NCBI GenBank assembly: GCA_902362715.1
Contig: CABIXN010000003.1
Span: forward strand, 63,306-127,305
Origin: Lachnospiraceae bacterium
Lineage (GTDB): Bacteria > Bacillota > Clostridia > Lachnospirales > Lachnospiraceae
Length of the DNA: 64,000 bases
Direction of reading: 5' to 3'
The position numbers and the translations under genes are program-made. The notes below the pieces were generated by a model. The model was not told the DNA's origin and searched no databases. It saw nothing but the letters and a program-made list of their open reading frames with translations. Below are positions 1 through 8,864 of the stretch, piece by piece. Within the stretch, counting starts at the first letter, position 1; each line of letters starts with the position of its first letter.

Positions 1-1799
1 ATTATTATGATCCCCTGGGAGACTGGACGCTTCCTTATGAAAATGTGTATGACGATGCCTATCATGTGCAGGAAATGCAAATGCTGTATGGACTGGGAGT
101 ATTAGGCCAATCGTCGGATCCTCTATCGCCGGCAGAACAAAAGGAAGCTGCAGAAATGATGACTGACAATGCAAAACAGGCGCTTTTTGAAAAAGGGCCA
201 TTGTTTATCGGTTTTTATGCGCCGGAATCCAGGCCGGATGATCTGGGGGGTGAAGAAACCAGTCATTTTAACTGGGACAGCTTTGCACAGTACAGTCCTG
301 ACTTCCAGACAATGAATCATGCGGTAACAATTGTAGGATGGGATGATACCTTTTCTAAGGATAAGTTTACCATTACACCGCCGGGAGACGGAGCATGGAT
401 CGTAAAGAACAGCTGGAGTGATAAATGGGGCGATGAAGGGTATTTCTATTTGTCCTACTATGATACAACCGTTGTTTATTATAGTACGATATCGGGAGAT
501 TATAAAAACTCCGATGGATATTATACCTATGACCATAATTATCAGTATGACTATGCGGGATTGAAATATTCATCATCAAGCGATTATTCATTGGAGCTGG
601 CATCTGTTGCAGCATCCATGGGATGCGAGCCGAAGATCGCCAATGTCTTTACCGCTCAGGGACCGGAAACATTAACGGCAGTGTCGGCATTGACGTTTGT
701 TGGAACTGGCGCAGTGGTGGAAACAAAGGTTTATCGGAATCTTAAGGACAGCAGTAATCCAGAGTCAGGAGAGCTGGCTGCCCAACAGGAAGATGAATTT
801 ATAAATGCCGGGTATTATACCTTGCCCTTAAAGCAGGCTGTAGAGCTGAAAAAGGGAGAAACCTTCTCTGTGGTACAGAAAGTCTATTACCAATCTACAG
901 GAGGCTATGATCTGCCAATAGAGGCGGCTCCTGGAAATATTCAGGCTGTGGAATCAACTGACAGCGCCGGCAATACGGATATATTGCATGTGAATTATAA
1001 AGTAACGGCTGAACCGGGACAGAGCTTTTTGTATCTTCCAATGGATGTGGGAGAAGATGCAGCCTGGTATGATGTGGCTGATTCAGAGGTGAAAAAGAAT
1101 CTGGCTATGCCGATAGTAAATGCACAGGGAAATCAGGCAGATGTAATTATTCCGGGAAATGTTATGATTAAGGCATTTACCGTTGATTCTGTAGAGCTGT
1201 CTGTTCCTAAAATAAAGGCAGAAGCCTTTGATAGTAATGGTGCATCTCTGGGTGTGACGGAATATGCAGGTTCAATAGAAAAGCTTGTCCTGCCGGAGGG
1301 TACGGCATCTGTTGTGTTAACGGCATCCGGACAGGAACAGGAGACGGTAACCGTTACTGTGGACGGAAAAGAATATCAGACCGGAGATAAAATTCCGAAG
1401 GAGGTATTCTCAAAAGAAGGAGCAGTAAGCATAAAAGTTTCTGCAGAAGATAAAAGGGGAAACGTAAAATCACAGGAGTACACTTTAAAATTTGCAGTGA
1501 AAGAAGAAACAGAGAAACCGGAAAACCCGGGTGGTAAAGATGACCCGACAAATCCGGATGACGGAAAAGAACCGGTACAGCCTGATTCTGACGGTGATAA
1601 AACCCCAGGGCAGTCTGATGACGGAGCAGCAGGTGGAGACGGCAATATGGCAGACCAGATGAATACAGATCTGAATGCAAAAGCAGATCCGGTTAAAACC
1701 GGAGATACTTCACTGCCGGCAGTGTATGGAATCCTGGCAGCAGGAGCGGCAGTGGTGATTGTGGTGAGTGTTGTATTGTATCGGAAAAAGATGCGGTAA
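1..1799 (+). CDS. Secreted papain-like (C1A) cysteine protease with lectin-like domain and cell-wall sorting signal, 5' truncated
   Basis: The reading frame is open from base 3 with no stop, so the gene starts left of the window and the catalytic Cys is not visible. The catalytic His lies in NHAVTIVGWD (near 318) and the Asn in KNSWSDKWGDEGYF (near 408), the C1A pattern. After a Tyr-rich stretch comes a beta-rich region like the lectin-like domain that often follows such proteases in gut Firmicutes. A Pro/Asp/Gly-rich linker then leads to VKTGDTSLP, one hydrophobic segment and a basic tail (RKKMR), a sortase-type anchor lacking a classical LPXTG. It probably cleaves extracellular protein or peptide at the cell surface. 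The substrate is unknown. Confidence 0.85.
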   Translation, partial: YYDPLGDWTLPYENVYDDAYHVQEMQMLYGLGVLGQSSDPLSPAEQKEAAEMMTDNAKQALFEKGPLFIGFYAPESRPDDLGGEETSHFNWDSFAQYSPDFQTMNHAVTIVGWDDTFSKDKFTITPPGDGAWIVKNSWSDKWGDEGYFYLSYYDTTVVYYSTISGDYKNSDGYYTYDHNYQYDYAGLKYSSSSDYSLELASVAASMGCEPKIANVFTAQGPETLTAVSALTFVGTGAVVETKVYRNLKDSSNPESGELAAQQEDEFINAGYYTLPLKQAVELKKGETFSVVQKVYYQSTGGYDLPIEAAPGNIQAVESTDSAGNTDILHVNYKVTAEPGQSFLYLPMDVGEDAAWYDVADSEVKKNLAMPIVNAQGNQADVIIPGNVMIKAFTVDSVELSVPKIKAEAFDSNGASLGVTEYAGSIEKLVLPEGTASVVLTASGQEQETVTVTVDGKEYQTGDKIPKEVFSKEGAVSIKVSAEDKRGNVKSQEYTLKFAVKEETEKPENPGGKDDPTNPDDGKEPVQPDSDGDKTPGQSDDGAAGGDGNMADQMNTDLNAKADPVKTGDTSLPAVYGILAAGAAVVIVVSVVLYRKKMR

Positions 1800-1876
1800 T
1801 ATGCCTGATTATATTTCTGATTGGGAAGGTGCGTAAGCATAAATAGAAAACATTCTTAATAGAAGCATTGAAATTT

Positions 1877-1978
1877 AAAAACCGGAAAAGTATGTAGGAG
1901 AATTGAACCGATTCCTAAAAGTTAGACCTGAAATCTAACGATTGGGGGTTACCTCAAATACAGATTTTTCCGGTTTTT
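1877..1978. terminator. Bidirectional terminator with a long structured loop
   Basis: AAAAACCGGAAAA (1877-1889) is perfectly complementary to TTTTCCGGTTTTT (1966-1978), which gives a T tract on either strand between two convergent genes. The 76-base loop contains a second hairpin, GTTAGA/TCTAAC (1921-1939), and a possible AACC/GGTT pairing around it. The size and nested structure are unusual for a simple terminator, so a small structured RNA is also possible. Confidence 0.6.
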
Positions 1979-2170
1979 GCATTTTATTATATGTCAGATG
2001 TGGGATGACTTCCGCCTCTGCAGGCGGTGAGTAACAAGTAGGTATCAATGGCGGGTGTCAATCCCCCATTTGATATACGCTCAGCCAGGAGGTGCAGCGC
2101 TTGGGAATAGAATATTGTCAGCAAAGCTGATCCGAATTGCGCACCAAGTCTCGCGAGAGTGAGACTTGAA
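1979..2170. other. Intergenic region with hairpins, no gene seen
   Basis: I see no convincing gene here. The stretch is more GC-rich than the flanking intergenic DNA. It contains CGCCTCTGCAGGCGG and a hairpin AAGTCTC-8 nt-GAGACTT (about 2147-2168) just beyond the stop of the MFS gene. It may be a decayed or repeated element, but no second copy was noticed in this window. Confidence 0.3.
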
Positions 2171-3370
2171 TTATTGTATCTTTTCCAGGCTGAACCAGGT
2201 AATGACAGCACCTGCCAGGGCAATGAAAAAAGAAACCAGCAGCATGATAAAGGCTGAGGTGTGGTTTAACAGCAGCCCTCCAAAAAAGCTTCCGAAAATA
2301 CCGCTTATGGTAAACATGGTAGTTAAAAGGGACTGTCCTTTTACCAGATCGGCTTTTGGCAGCAGACGGTTAATGTATGCCGCAGCGCCGGGATAGTAAA
2401 GGGCGTAGCTTCCCATCTGGAACAGCTGTGCCGCATAAAAGGCGGGAACTGATTTTGCAAGCAGAGTAAATAAGAATTTCAGCAGAAAGAAAATAACAGA
2501 AATTCTAAGCAGCCAGTAGGCCGGAATTTTTCGATTCAGCCGGTTGAAGTTTGCCATAACGGGAAGTTCCACTGCCGCGCAGATGGCAACGGCGATTCCC
2601 ATTTCCGAAGTGCCCCCGCCAATGGCAGAGACAATCTGGATGGTAAAAAAGTTTCCGGTAATAAAGAACATAAAATAAACCAGCATACTGCCCACAAGGA
2701 ATAAAATAAATCGTTTGTATGTAATTATAAATCTGGGAAGTGACAGGGCCTGGCCGTCTGCCGGCAGCTTTGAACTGTCATCGGCTGTTTGGGAGATACT
2801 GCCTGACGGGACTTTGCGCAGTGACCAGAAAAAGCAGGTCAATCCGGCAAAAAATGCCAGGTAAAAAACCGGGAGCAGGGATTCGTGGTAAACTGCTACC
2901 AGCTTTCCGATAATAACGGATGCCACAGCATAGCTTACAGAGCCAACACCTCTGCTGAGACCGAAATTTATGCTGATTCCCGTATGCTCCAGAAGAAAAC
3001 AAAGGGAATTAATCAGTGGCTGTAACGAGAACTGAAGAGTCAGAATCAGAACCATAATTACTGCCAGTGGAAGATTGGATACCGGGGTAAATATCAGGAT
3101 CCCTGAGAGCAGCATTAAAATAACCAGCAGGATACAGCCAAAAAACTGTACAGTAATTTTTTGGCTGCGGTCCAGATAGCTGCCAAGAAATGGCTGCAGT
3201 ATGGCAGCGGCTCCATTTGCCACAGATAAGATAATGCCGATGACAGCATTGTCAAAGCCCTGGGCCAGCAGATATACAGAAGCATATCCAACCACAATAC
3301 TATAAGCAGCCTGATAACCGCCATGAATCATGGCATATCTGGCCTGAATAGAAGATTGATGTGTTTTCAT
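2171..3370 (-). CDS. MFS transporter (nucleoside/lactose permease-like), 12 TM
   Basis: This is a 399-residue, highly hydrophobic protein with about twelve membrane segments. The N-terminal half carries PFLGSYLDRSQK, matching the loop 2-3 motif of the major facilitator superfamily. The overall pattern resembles the LacY / nucleoside:H+ symporter / phenylpropionate permease branch. I chose ATG 3370 (MKTHQSS) because GGGG lies about 10 bases upstream; a TTG 18 bases further up is in frame but lacks a good ribosome binding site. It is a monocistronic gene convergent with the protease. The substrate cannot be told from sequence. Confidence 0.8.
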   Translation of the reverse strand: MKTHQSSIQARYAMIHGGYQAAYSIVVGYASVYLLAQGFDNAVIGIILSVANGAAAILQPFLGSYLDRSQKITVQFFGCILLVILMLLSGILIFTPVSNLPLAVIMVLILTLQFSLQPLINSLCFLLEHTGISINFGLSRGVGSVSYAVASVIIGKLVAVYHESLLPVFYLAFFAGLTCFFWSLRKVPSGSISQTADDSSKLPADGQALSLPRFIITYKRFILFLVGSMLVYFMFFITGNFFTIQIVSAIGGGTSEMGIAVAICAAVELPVMANFNRLNRKIPAYWLLRISVIFFLLKFLFTLLAKSVPAFYAAQLFQMGSYALYYPGAAAYINRLLPKADLVKGQSLLTTMFTISGIFGSFFGGLLLNHTSAFIMLLVSFFIALAGAVITWFSLEKIQ

Positions 3371-3606
3371 TTTATGTAAACCCCACAATATTAATATTTT
3401 ATCTTTTCATCCTAGTTTTTATTCTAGCAAATGGCCTAGGAAATGACAATCAAATCAAAGATGATTATGTAATTTTATGGAAAATAAAAATGCAGGCACC
3501 CTATCCCTGGCTGTTTATGAAGTGCTCCATAAAAGCATATGTGAAAAAGAGTTGAAAAAAAGAGTGCGTCATGTAAAAATAGGATATCAAAGGAGTACAT
3601 AAGAAG

Positions 3607-4503
3607 ATGAATACAGGAAAAGTTCAATTATTTGCGGAGATAGGTATTATCATTATCACGATAATCTGGGGAATTGCCTTTGTAGTGGTGAAAGATTCTC
3701 TGGACTTGATTCCGCCGGTTTATATGGTAGCATTTCGTTTTACTCTTGCAGCCATATTTCTTGCGGTTATTTTTGTAAAAAAACTGAGGCTGTTAAGTAA
3801 ACAGTATCTTTTATCCGGGGCGGTAACAGGTATTTTTTTGTTTTTGGGATATTTTTTACAGACAATTGGACTTGAGGATACCCAGGCCGGCGTCAGTGCT
3901 TTTTTGACAACCGTATATGTGGTCTGGTCCCCCTTCCTTGCATGGCTGATTCATAAAAAGAAGCCGGAAAAGCAATGTGTGGCAGCTGCTTTTATAGCGG
4001 TGGCGGGAATAGGCTTATTATCCTTAAACCAAAGCTTTCAGATGGGGCAAGGAGAGATGCTGACGCTGCTTTGCGGTGTGGCATTTGCTTTGCATATGGT
4101 GTTTTTGGATAAGTTTGCAAAAGAGCAGGATCCAATTCTTCTGACAATTCTTCAAATGGCAGTTGTGGCGATTCTTGGATGGGTGCTGGCGCCGGTTTGC
4201 GATGGGAAAATGCCCGCAGATATGATTGGTGGAGATGGATTCTGGCAGGCTGTTTTATACCTTGGATTATTAAGTACCGGTGTGGCATTTTTACTGCAGA
4301 ATGTAGCTCAGCGTTTTATTCCGGTGACTACCACGGCCATTCTTTTGTCAATGGAATCGGTATTTGGTGCATTATTTTCTGTTCTGCTGTTGTCGGAACA
4401 CATGGGAGGAAGAAAAATTGTTGGATGTGTGCTGCTGTTTGGGGCTGTGATCACTGCGCAGGTGAAGGTGCAGAGGGGGAAAGCGAGCTGGAACAAGCCT
4501 TAG
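3607..4503 (+). CDS. EamA-family (DMT superfamily) transporter
   Basis: A 298-residue membrane protein with ten predicted helices arranged as two EamA repeats. The N-terminal repeat shows the family feature of an early ...TIIWGIAFVVVKDSLDLIPP... stretch. The second repeat has LGLLSTGVAFLLQNVAQRFIP and a conserved acidic residue in SMESVFGALFSVLLLSE. Such proteins export or import small metabolites such as amino acids or nucleotide precursors. The start is supported by AAAGGAG about 10 bases upstream. It is divergent from the MFS gene, and the roughly 230 bp between them probably holds both promoters. Confidence 0.85.
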   Translation: MNTGKVQLFAEIGIIIITIIWGIAFVVVKDSLDLIPPVYMVAFRFTLAAIFLAVIFVKKLRLLSKQYLLSGAVTGIFLFLGYFLQTIGLEDTQAGVSAFLTTVYVVWSPFLAWLIHKKKPEKQCVAAAFIAVAGIGLLSLNQSFQMGQGEMLTLLCGVAFALHMVFLDKFAKEQDPILLTILQMAVVAILGWVLAPVCDGKMPADMIGGDGFWQAVLYLGLLSTGVAFLLQNVAQRFIPVTTTAILLSMESVFGALFSVLLLSEHMGGRKIVGCVLLFGAVITAQVKVQRGKASWNKP

Positions 4504-4646
4504 AAAATTATGATATTTATAGTGTGTTTTGTGTATTATTGGTTGGAAACGTAAGGATGCGTAAGCATACGTAAGAAAAGGCAAAATTTGCTAGTTGTAT
4601 TGGAAGAATTTATGTAGAGAAATAAATCGTATAAACAAGAGGATTG

Positions 4647-4690
4647 AATAGGCATTACAAGATTTGATTTTGTAATGTCTATTATTTTTG
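4647..4690 (+). terminator. Intrinsic terminator after EamA transporter
   Basis: AATAG-G-CATTACAA (4647-4660) pairs with TTGTAATG-T-CTATT (4670-4683), followed by ATTTTTG. It lies about 145 bp after the EamA stop. Confidence 0.65.
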
Positions 4691-4841
4691 TATAGCCTCT
4701 AATTCGTAAATATAGTATAAAATGCTTATTACTCCGTATAGCAATTTATTAGTATTAGATTTATTTGTATGTTTAAATAAAACAAGTGATAAAAAATATA
4801 AATATTATTTTGAAACTATATTTTGTAAAACTAAATATACA

Positions 4842-4870
4842 TTGACAACAATATTGGATGAGCGTATTAT
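4842..4870 (+). promoter_or_regulatory. Sigma-A promoter for the secreted protein
   Basis: TTGACA (4842-4847), a 17-bp spacer and TATTAT (4865-4870) form a near-consensus vegetative promoter 48 bp before the start codon. Confidence 0.75.
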
Positions 4871-4917
4871 AAAAACTAAATAAAGTTTGTTAATGTATGA
4901 AGTTAAGGAGAAAAAAT

Positions 4918-5742
4918 ATGAAAAGATTTCTGAAAAGAATAATAGTTAGTGTTAGTATTGGCTCGATGTGCGTATCTTCGATTCCTGTTTTAGCCACAGA
5001 ATCGAAACAACAGCAGTATACGATAAATGATATAGGTGCATTGAAAAGAGAATTAAATAGTAATGCTTTTGATGAATTATCTAAGGTTGAAAAGCAAAAA
5101 ATATCCAAAGACATAAATCCAAATGTGAAAGCGGAATTTTTTACAGAAAAAATAGAGACTGCATTAATAGAATTTTCGGATATGGAAGTAGATCTGTCGA
5201 CCACAGCTGAGGGAAATCAATACGGGGAGGAAACAATTGATTTGGGGGATGGATGCTATGCAATTTTAGAGGTAACAGATAAAGAAGATTTAAATCTGTC
5301 ACAAACTATTGCAAAAAATGTTAAGAGCTGGATAAATCCAACTGTATATGCCAAAAGCAGTAAAGTCACTAAAAAGTATGGGAATAGATATTTTACGGCT
5401 TCTTTTAACGTGGTATGTGGAATTGGGGGAGCTAAAATTGTGTTAGAAAACCACTATAAATTGAGTTCATCAGGTATAACGGAACGTTATGGTGTGTCAT
5501 CTTGTTCAAGTGTATCATTAGGTGGGACAATATCACATGGAGATCCTGTTATAACAGATAAAACTGCAACTACACCAGGAAAATCAGATACAAATATGCA
5601 TTGTCAGTATGAAGTTAATGGGTCTGCCGGAGGTGTTTGGAACTATAGCAAAACCTTTACTTTAAATACTAGACTAATATATAATTCAATTAATAAATCT
5701 GCAAAAACAATAACATTAACTCATGAATGGACAAAGAAATAA
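4918..5742 (+). CDS. Secreted hypothetical protein
   Basis: I do not recognise the family. The 274-residue protein starts with a clear signal peptide: a basic MKRFLKR start, a hydrophobic core, and likely cleavage after VLATES/ATE. I chose ATG 4918 because AAGGAG sits 9 bases upstream; an in-frame ATG at 4897 would place that ribosome binding site inside the gene. The mature protein is polar and rich in Ser, Thr and Lys, with a C-terminal half that looks like extended beta strands (GGTISHGDPVITDKTAT, NYSKTFTLNTRLIYNS). Codon use is strongly AT-biased compared with neighbours, which suggests recent acquisition. A small membrane protein follows 17 bp downstream, probably in the same transcript. 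Confidence 0.7.
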   Translation: MKRFLKRIIVSVSIGSMCVSSIPVLATESKQQQYTINDIGALKRELNSNAFDELSKVEKQKISKDINPNVKAEFFTEKIETALIEFSDMEVDLSTTAEGNQYGEETIDLGDGCYAILEVTDKEDLNLSQTIAKNVKSWINPTVYAKSSKVTKKYGNRYFTASFNVVCGIGGAKIVLENHYKLSSSGITERYGVSSCSSVSLGGTISHGDPVITDKTATTPGKSDTNMHCQYEVNGSAGGVWNYSKTFTLNTRLIYNSINKSAKTITLTHEWTKK

Positions 5743-5759
5743 TTATAGGAGAGATAATA

Positions 5760-5915
5760 ATGACATATTTTACTTGGAGTATCGGTGCAATCATTATTTA
5801 TGTAATAATCATTTTGGTTGTCATTGCATTTTACCGCCGGCTGAAATCTATAGATCATACATTAAAAGATCTCAAGAATTTAATAGAGGAAAAAGACAAT
5901 AAAAATAAAGAATAG
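5760..5915 (+). CDS. Small single-span membrane protein with coiled-coil tail
   Basis: A 51-residue protein. It has an N-terminal hydrophobic helix (WSIGAIIIYVIIILVVIAFY), a positive stop RRLK, and a charged heptad-like tail (SIDHTLKDLKNLIEEK). The start at 5760 is set by AGGAG 8 bases upstream; an earlier in-frame start at 5727 overlaps the previous gene and lacks a ribosome binding site. It is probably co-transcribed with the secreted protein and could be a membrane partner for it, but this is inference from position only. Confidence 0.6.
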   Translation: MTYFTWSIGAIIIYVIIILVVIAFYRRLKSIDHTLKDLKNLIEEKDNKNKE

Positions 5916-5952
5916 TTTTAGAATGAGAAAGGTTTAAGGTTTTCCGGATACT

Positions 5953-6014
5953 AAAAAACATTCCTGCAAAATATCGATCTGCAAAGATTTTGATATCAGC
6001 AGGAATGTTTTTTT
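5953..6014. terminator. Bidirectional terminator between small ORF and rpoN
   Basis: A 15-bp perfect stem: AAAAAACATTCCTGC (5953-5967) pairs with GCAGGAATGTTTTTT (5999-6013). T tracts lie on both strands, suiting the convergent genes. The 31-base loop has internal ATATC...GATAT complementarity. Confidence 0.8.
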
Positions 6015-6029
6015 GTTTTTATAAAACTT

Positions 6030-7403
6030 TTACTGCCAGCTTTTCCGTCCGCTTTTATCCGGAATTCCAAGTTCTTCCCGGTATTTTGCCACGGTTCTTC
6101 TGGAAAGCTTAATGTCATGCTTCTCAAGCTCTTCGGAGATCAGCCGGTCGCTGAAAGGTTTTTCTTTGTTTTCTCCGTTGATGATCTGTTTTATGACTTC
6201 TTTAATCTGGGCAGGGGTTATACCTTCTTCCTTTTTCCCCTGCCGGGAGATCGAAGCGGCCAGAAAGTAGTTCAGCGGAAAGATTCCCCAGGAGCACTGC
6301 AGATATTTACCGCGCATGGCCCGGCTGATGGTAGATTCATGAAGTTCCAGCTCCTGTGCAAGGTCACAGAGACGCAGCGGTTTATTGTGCAAGAGACCGT
6401 ACAGGAAAAAGTCCTGCTGCCGGTCTACAATGGCGTGGGTGACCCGGGAGAGGGTGGAGCTTCGCTGGGAAATACAGTTCTTTACCCATTCTGCCTGCTG
6501 AATTTTGGAAGACAGGTATTTCTGAACTTCCGCATCTGCATTTTCCTTTAACATGGACTGATAGTAACTGCTGATATTAAAATTCGGATATTGGTATTCG
6601 TTAATCAGAATTTCAAATTTATTTTCCAGCTTTACGATAAAAATATCCGGAGTAATATAGCGCAGCTGTTCTCTGTCGCTGAAAGCGTTGCCGGGTTTGG
6701 GGTTCAGGGATTTTAATTCCTCACAGCCTTTTTGTATTTCTTCCATAGAAAGATGCAGCGACTTTGCAATGGCCGGAAGATGATTTTTCCCGATATCCTC
6801 CAGATGATTTAAAATCAACTGTTCTGTTACCGGGGAAAAATTTTTGCGCCGGTGCAGCTGCAGCAGCAGGCATTCTTTTAAGCTTCTTGCGCCTACGCCG
6901 GCAGGATCCAGTGCCTGGACGTCTGCTAGAAGTTTTTCCACGTCAGTTTCAGATAGGTGGAAACGCCCGGCAATGGAGGACAGATCTTCGGTAAGGTATC
7001 CCCGCTGGTCCAGTGAGAGAATCAGATATTCGATGATTTCTTTTTCCGAAGGCGTATATTCGGAAGCAATCAGCTGGGAGAGGAGATAGTCGCTGAGCAG
7101 CTCTCCGCCGGAATTGGCGACATTCCAGTTGTCCTGGAGATTATCGCTGTCCCGTTCCTGCTGATAGTATATGTGGTTCTGCCGGTCAGTGGAATCCAGC
7201 CAGTCCAGCTTCCGCTGGAGGTCAGCCTGTTTGTCCTGTTCTGCGGCCTCATAGGATTCGGCCAGTTCCACTACCGGGTTTTCCAGTGAGAGATTTTCTA
7301 TGTAGCTTTCCAGCTCTACAGTACTCATCTGCAGGATTTCCATTGACTGAATCATACGCTGAGAAAGTATCTGTTTTTGACTGAGTTCCATTTTTAGTTC
7401 CAT
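6030..7403 (-). CDS. rpoN: RNA polymerase sigma-54 factor RpoN
   Basis: At 457 residues this is typical RpoN length. Region I at the N-terminus is Gln/Leu-rich (MELSQKQILSQRMIQSMEIL), where enhancer-binding activators contact the factor. The core-binding region follows. The C-terminal DNA-binding part ends with SRRTVAKYREELGIP, the RpoN box that reads the -24 element. The start has GGGGGA about 7 bases upstream. The gene sits beside abfT-abfD, an AAA+ activator and two sequence-evident -24/-12 promoters (10377-10392, 12059-12074), so this neighbourhood looks like a self-contained sigma-54 regulon. Sigma-54 promoters require an ATP-hydrolysing activator for open-complex formation. Confidence 0.97.
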   Translation of the reverse strand: MELKMELSQKQILSQRMIQSMEILQMSTVELESYIENLSLENPVVELAESYEAAEQDKQADLQRKLDWLDSTDRQNHIYYQQERDSDNLQDNWNVANSGGELLSDYLLSQLIASEYTPSEKEIIEYLILSLDQRGYLTEDLSSIAGRFHLSETDVEKLLADVQALDPAGVGARSLKECLLLQLHRRKNFSPVTEQLILNHLEDIGKNHLPAIAKSLHLSMEEIQKGCEELKSLNPKPGNAFSDREQLRYITPDIFIVKLENKFEILINEYQYPNFNISSYYQSMLKENADAEVQKYLSSKIQQAEWVKNCISQRSSTLSRVTHAIVDRQQDFFLYGLLHNKPLRLCDLAQELELHESTISRAMRGKYLQCSWGIFPLNYFLAASISRQGKKEEGITPAQIKEVIKQIINGENKEKPFSDRLISEELEKHDIKLSRRTVAKYREELGIPDKSGRKSWQ

Positions 7404-7488
7404 AGAAACATCCCCCTTTTATCATCTTATCTTAAGTAATCTATATGATATTTTACCAGAGATATGTTTGGTCTACAATGCCCGATAT

Positions 7489-7516
7489 GAAAAAGAATCC
7501 TGCCACGGCAGGATTC
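7489..7516 (-). terminator. Intrinsic terminator after abfT (palindromic, duplicated at 10455)
   Basis: GAATCCTGCC-AC-GGCAGGATTC (7495-7516) is a perfect 10-bp stem. Read on the minus strand it is followed by TTTTTC, placing a terminator about 20 bp after the abfT stop. The same 22 bp occur inverted at 10455-10476. Confidence 0.8.
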
Positions 7517-7535
7517 TCCGCCTGCGGCGGGTCGC

Positions 7536-8852
7536 TTAATATGATTCAGGCGGCTGATAGCTGCAGTGAAAACGCTGCTCAAATACCTGAATCAAATTTG
7601 GACGGAAGTCCGGGTGGGAAATGTGAATCAAAAGCCGTGCCCGGTCTTTTAGCGTTCGCCCCCTTAAGTGGGCAATGCCGTATTCGGTTACGATATAGTC
7701 TGCATCGCATCGGGAGGTAGTGACCGCAGCTCCGGTATCCAGAATTGGCACAATTTTTGACAGAGTCCCTCTGGCCGCAGTGGAAGGCATGGCGATAATG
7801 GAAATTCCGTGATCTGCCATAGCGGCGCCCCGGACGAAATCTACCTGTCCTCCCACAGCGCTGATCTGTTTTAAACCTACCGATTCTGAACAGATCTGAC
7901 CCATCAGGTCTACCTGTACACAGGAATTAATGCACACAATATGGTCATTTTTAGCCACCACTGCCGGGTGATTTACATAATCTACTGGGTGCATTTCCAC
8001 ATCTGGATTATGGTTTACATAATCATACAACCGTTTGGTTCCCATCAGGAAAGTAACAATGGATTTTCCCGGATGGAATACTTTTTTGCGGTTGGTGATT
8101 ACTCCTGTTTCGGCCAGCTCTACCACACCGTCTGAAAACATTTCTGAATGGATGCCAAGATCTTTTTTATCTTTTAATGACAGCAGTACGGCGTCGGGGA
8201 TGGCTCCGATGCCAAGCTGCAGAGTATCACCATCCTGAATCAGGGAAGCGCAGTGTTTTCCAATGGCTTTTTCCACTTCTCCCAGAGGGGCCGGCTTTAG
8301 CTCAGGCAGAGGAGCGCTGTGTTCCACAAAGCAGTCAATCTCATGAACGGATACTGTATTATCACCGTAAACCCATGGCATCTGGTCATTGACCTGAGCA
8401 ATTACAAGTTTTGCGTTCTGAATGGCGCTTTTGGTGTAATCACAGGAAACGGAAAGATTTACATTCCCGTTTTCGTCCGGCGGTGTGACCATAACAAGGG
8501 CGGCGTCCAGCGGAAGAGTGGTGGTAAACAACTCCGGAATCTGATAGAAAAAGCATGGGGTAAAGTCCGCCCGGCCGAAAGCAATAGCGTCTCTTGTTCC
8601 GCCGCTGGCAAACAGAGAATTATGGCGGAAGTAAGGTTCCATACCTTCCTGACAGTACTTATTTTCTCCAAGGGAAACCATATGGCAGATTTCTGTATTC
8701 TCAAACCATTCCGGATGCCGGGACAGTGTATGAACAAGATATCCGGGTTCTCCCACTGCATGGCCCAGTGCGATACGGGCACCGGGAGGGATTTTTTTTA
8801 AGGCTTCTTCGGCCGACATAAGTTTCTGCCGGTATTCTGTTTTCCAGCTCAT
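7536..8852 (-). CDS. abfT: 4-hydroxybutyrate CoA-transferase (acetyl-CoA hydrolase/transferase family)
   Basis: A 438-residue class I CoA-transferase. It moves CoA from acetyl-CoA or butyryl-CoA to 4-hydroxybutyrate through a glutamyl-CoA intermediate. The catalytic Glu is E237 in LGIHSEMFSDG, and the CoA-binding glycine loop is LQLGIGAIPDAV. The length and the C-terminal ...TEYGIAHLRGRTLKDRARLLIHISHPDFR motif are family-typical. It starts 12 bp after abfD behind AAGGAGG, so the two are one operon. The dehydratase next door supports 4-hydroxybutyrate rather than plain acetate or butyrate as substrate. A related butyryl-CoA:acetate transferase is the main alternative. Confidence 0.9.
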   Translation of the reverse strand: MSWKTEYRQKLMSAEEALKKIPPGARIALGHAVGEPGYLVHTLSRHPEWFENTEICHMVSLGENKYCQEGMEPYFRHNSLFASGGTRDAIAFGRADFTPCFFYQIPELFTTTLPLDAALVMVTPPDENGNVNLSVSCDYTKSAIQNAKLVIAQVNDQMPWVYGDNTVSVHEIDCFVEHSAPLPELKPAPLGEVEKAIGKHCASLIQDGDTLQLGIGAIPDAVLLSLKDKKDLGIHSEMFSDGVVELAETGVITNRKKVFHPGKSIVTFLMGTKRLYDYVNHNPDVEMHPVDYVNHPAVVAKNDHIVCINSCVQVDLMGQICSESVGLKQISAVGGQVDFVRGAAMADHGISIIAMPSTAARGTLSKIVPILDTGAAVTTSRCDADYIVTEYGIAHLRGRTLKDRARLLIHISHPDFRPNLIQVFEQRFHCSYQPPESY

Positions 8853-8864
8853 TTGGCGGCCTCC

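Larger units (their letters stand above)
4504..4917. other. AT-rich intergenic region with terminator and strong promoter
   Basis: No gene is seen in this roughly 410-bp stretch. It is markedly AT-rich. It holds the EamA-gene terminator and a textbook vegetative promoter for the secreted protein (both listed separately). The 10-mer GCGTAAGCAT after the EamA gene also occurs after the protease gene near 1831. Confidence 0.5.

Noticed and set aside
1376..1840. Open minus-strand frame of 154 codons opposite the protease gene
   Set aside because: It lies wholly antisense to a well-supported gene, has no ribosome binding site and a low-complexity Ser/Pro composition caused by the linker on the other strand.
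1831..4568. Shared 10-mer GCGTAAGCAT after two genes
   Set aside because: Too short and in different surroundings; probably chance or a weak stem, not a repeat element.
4558..4594. Possible sigma-54 promoter (GGCAAAATTTGC)
   Set aside because: The GG and GC are eight bases apart instead of ten, so the spacing is wrong.
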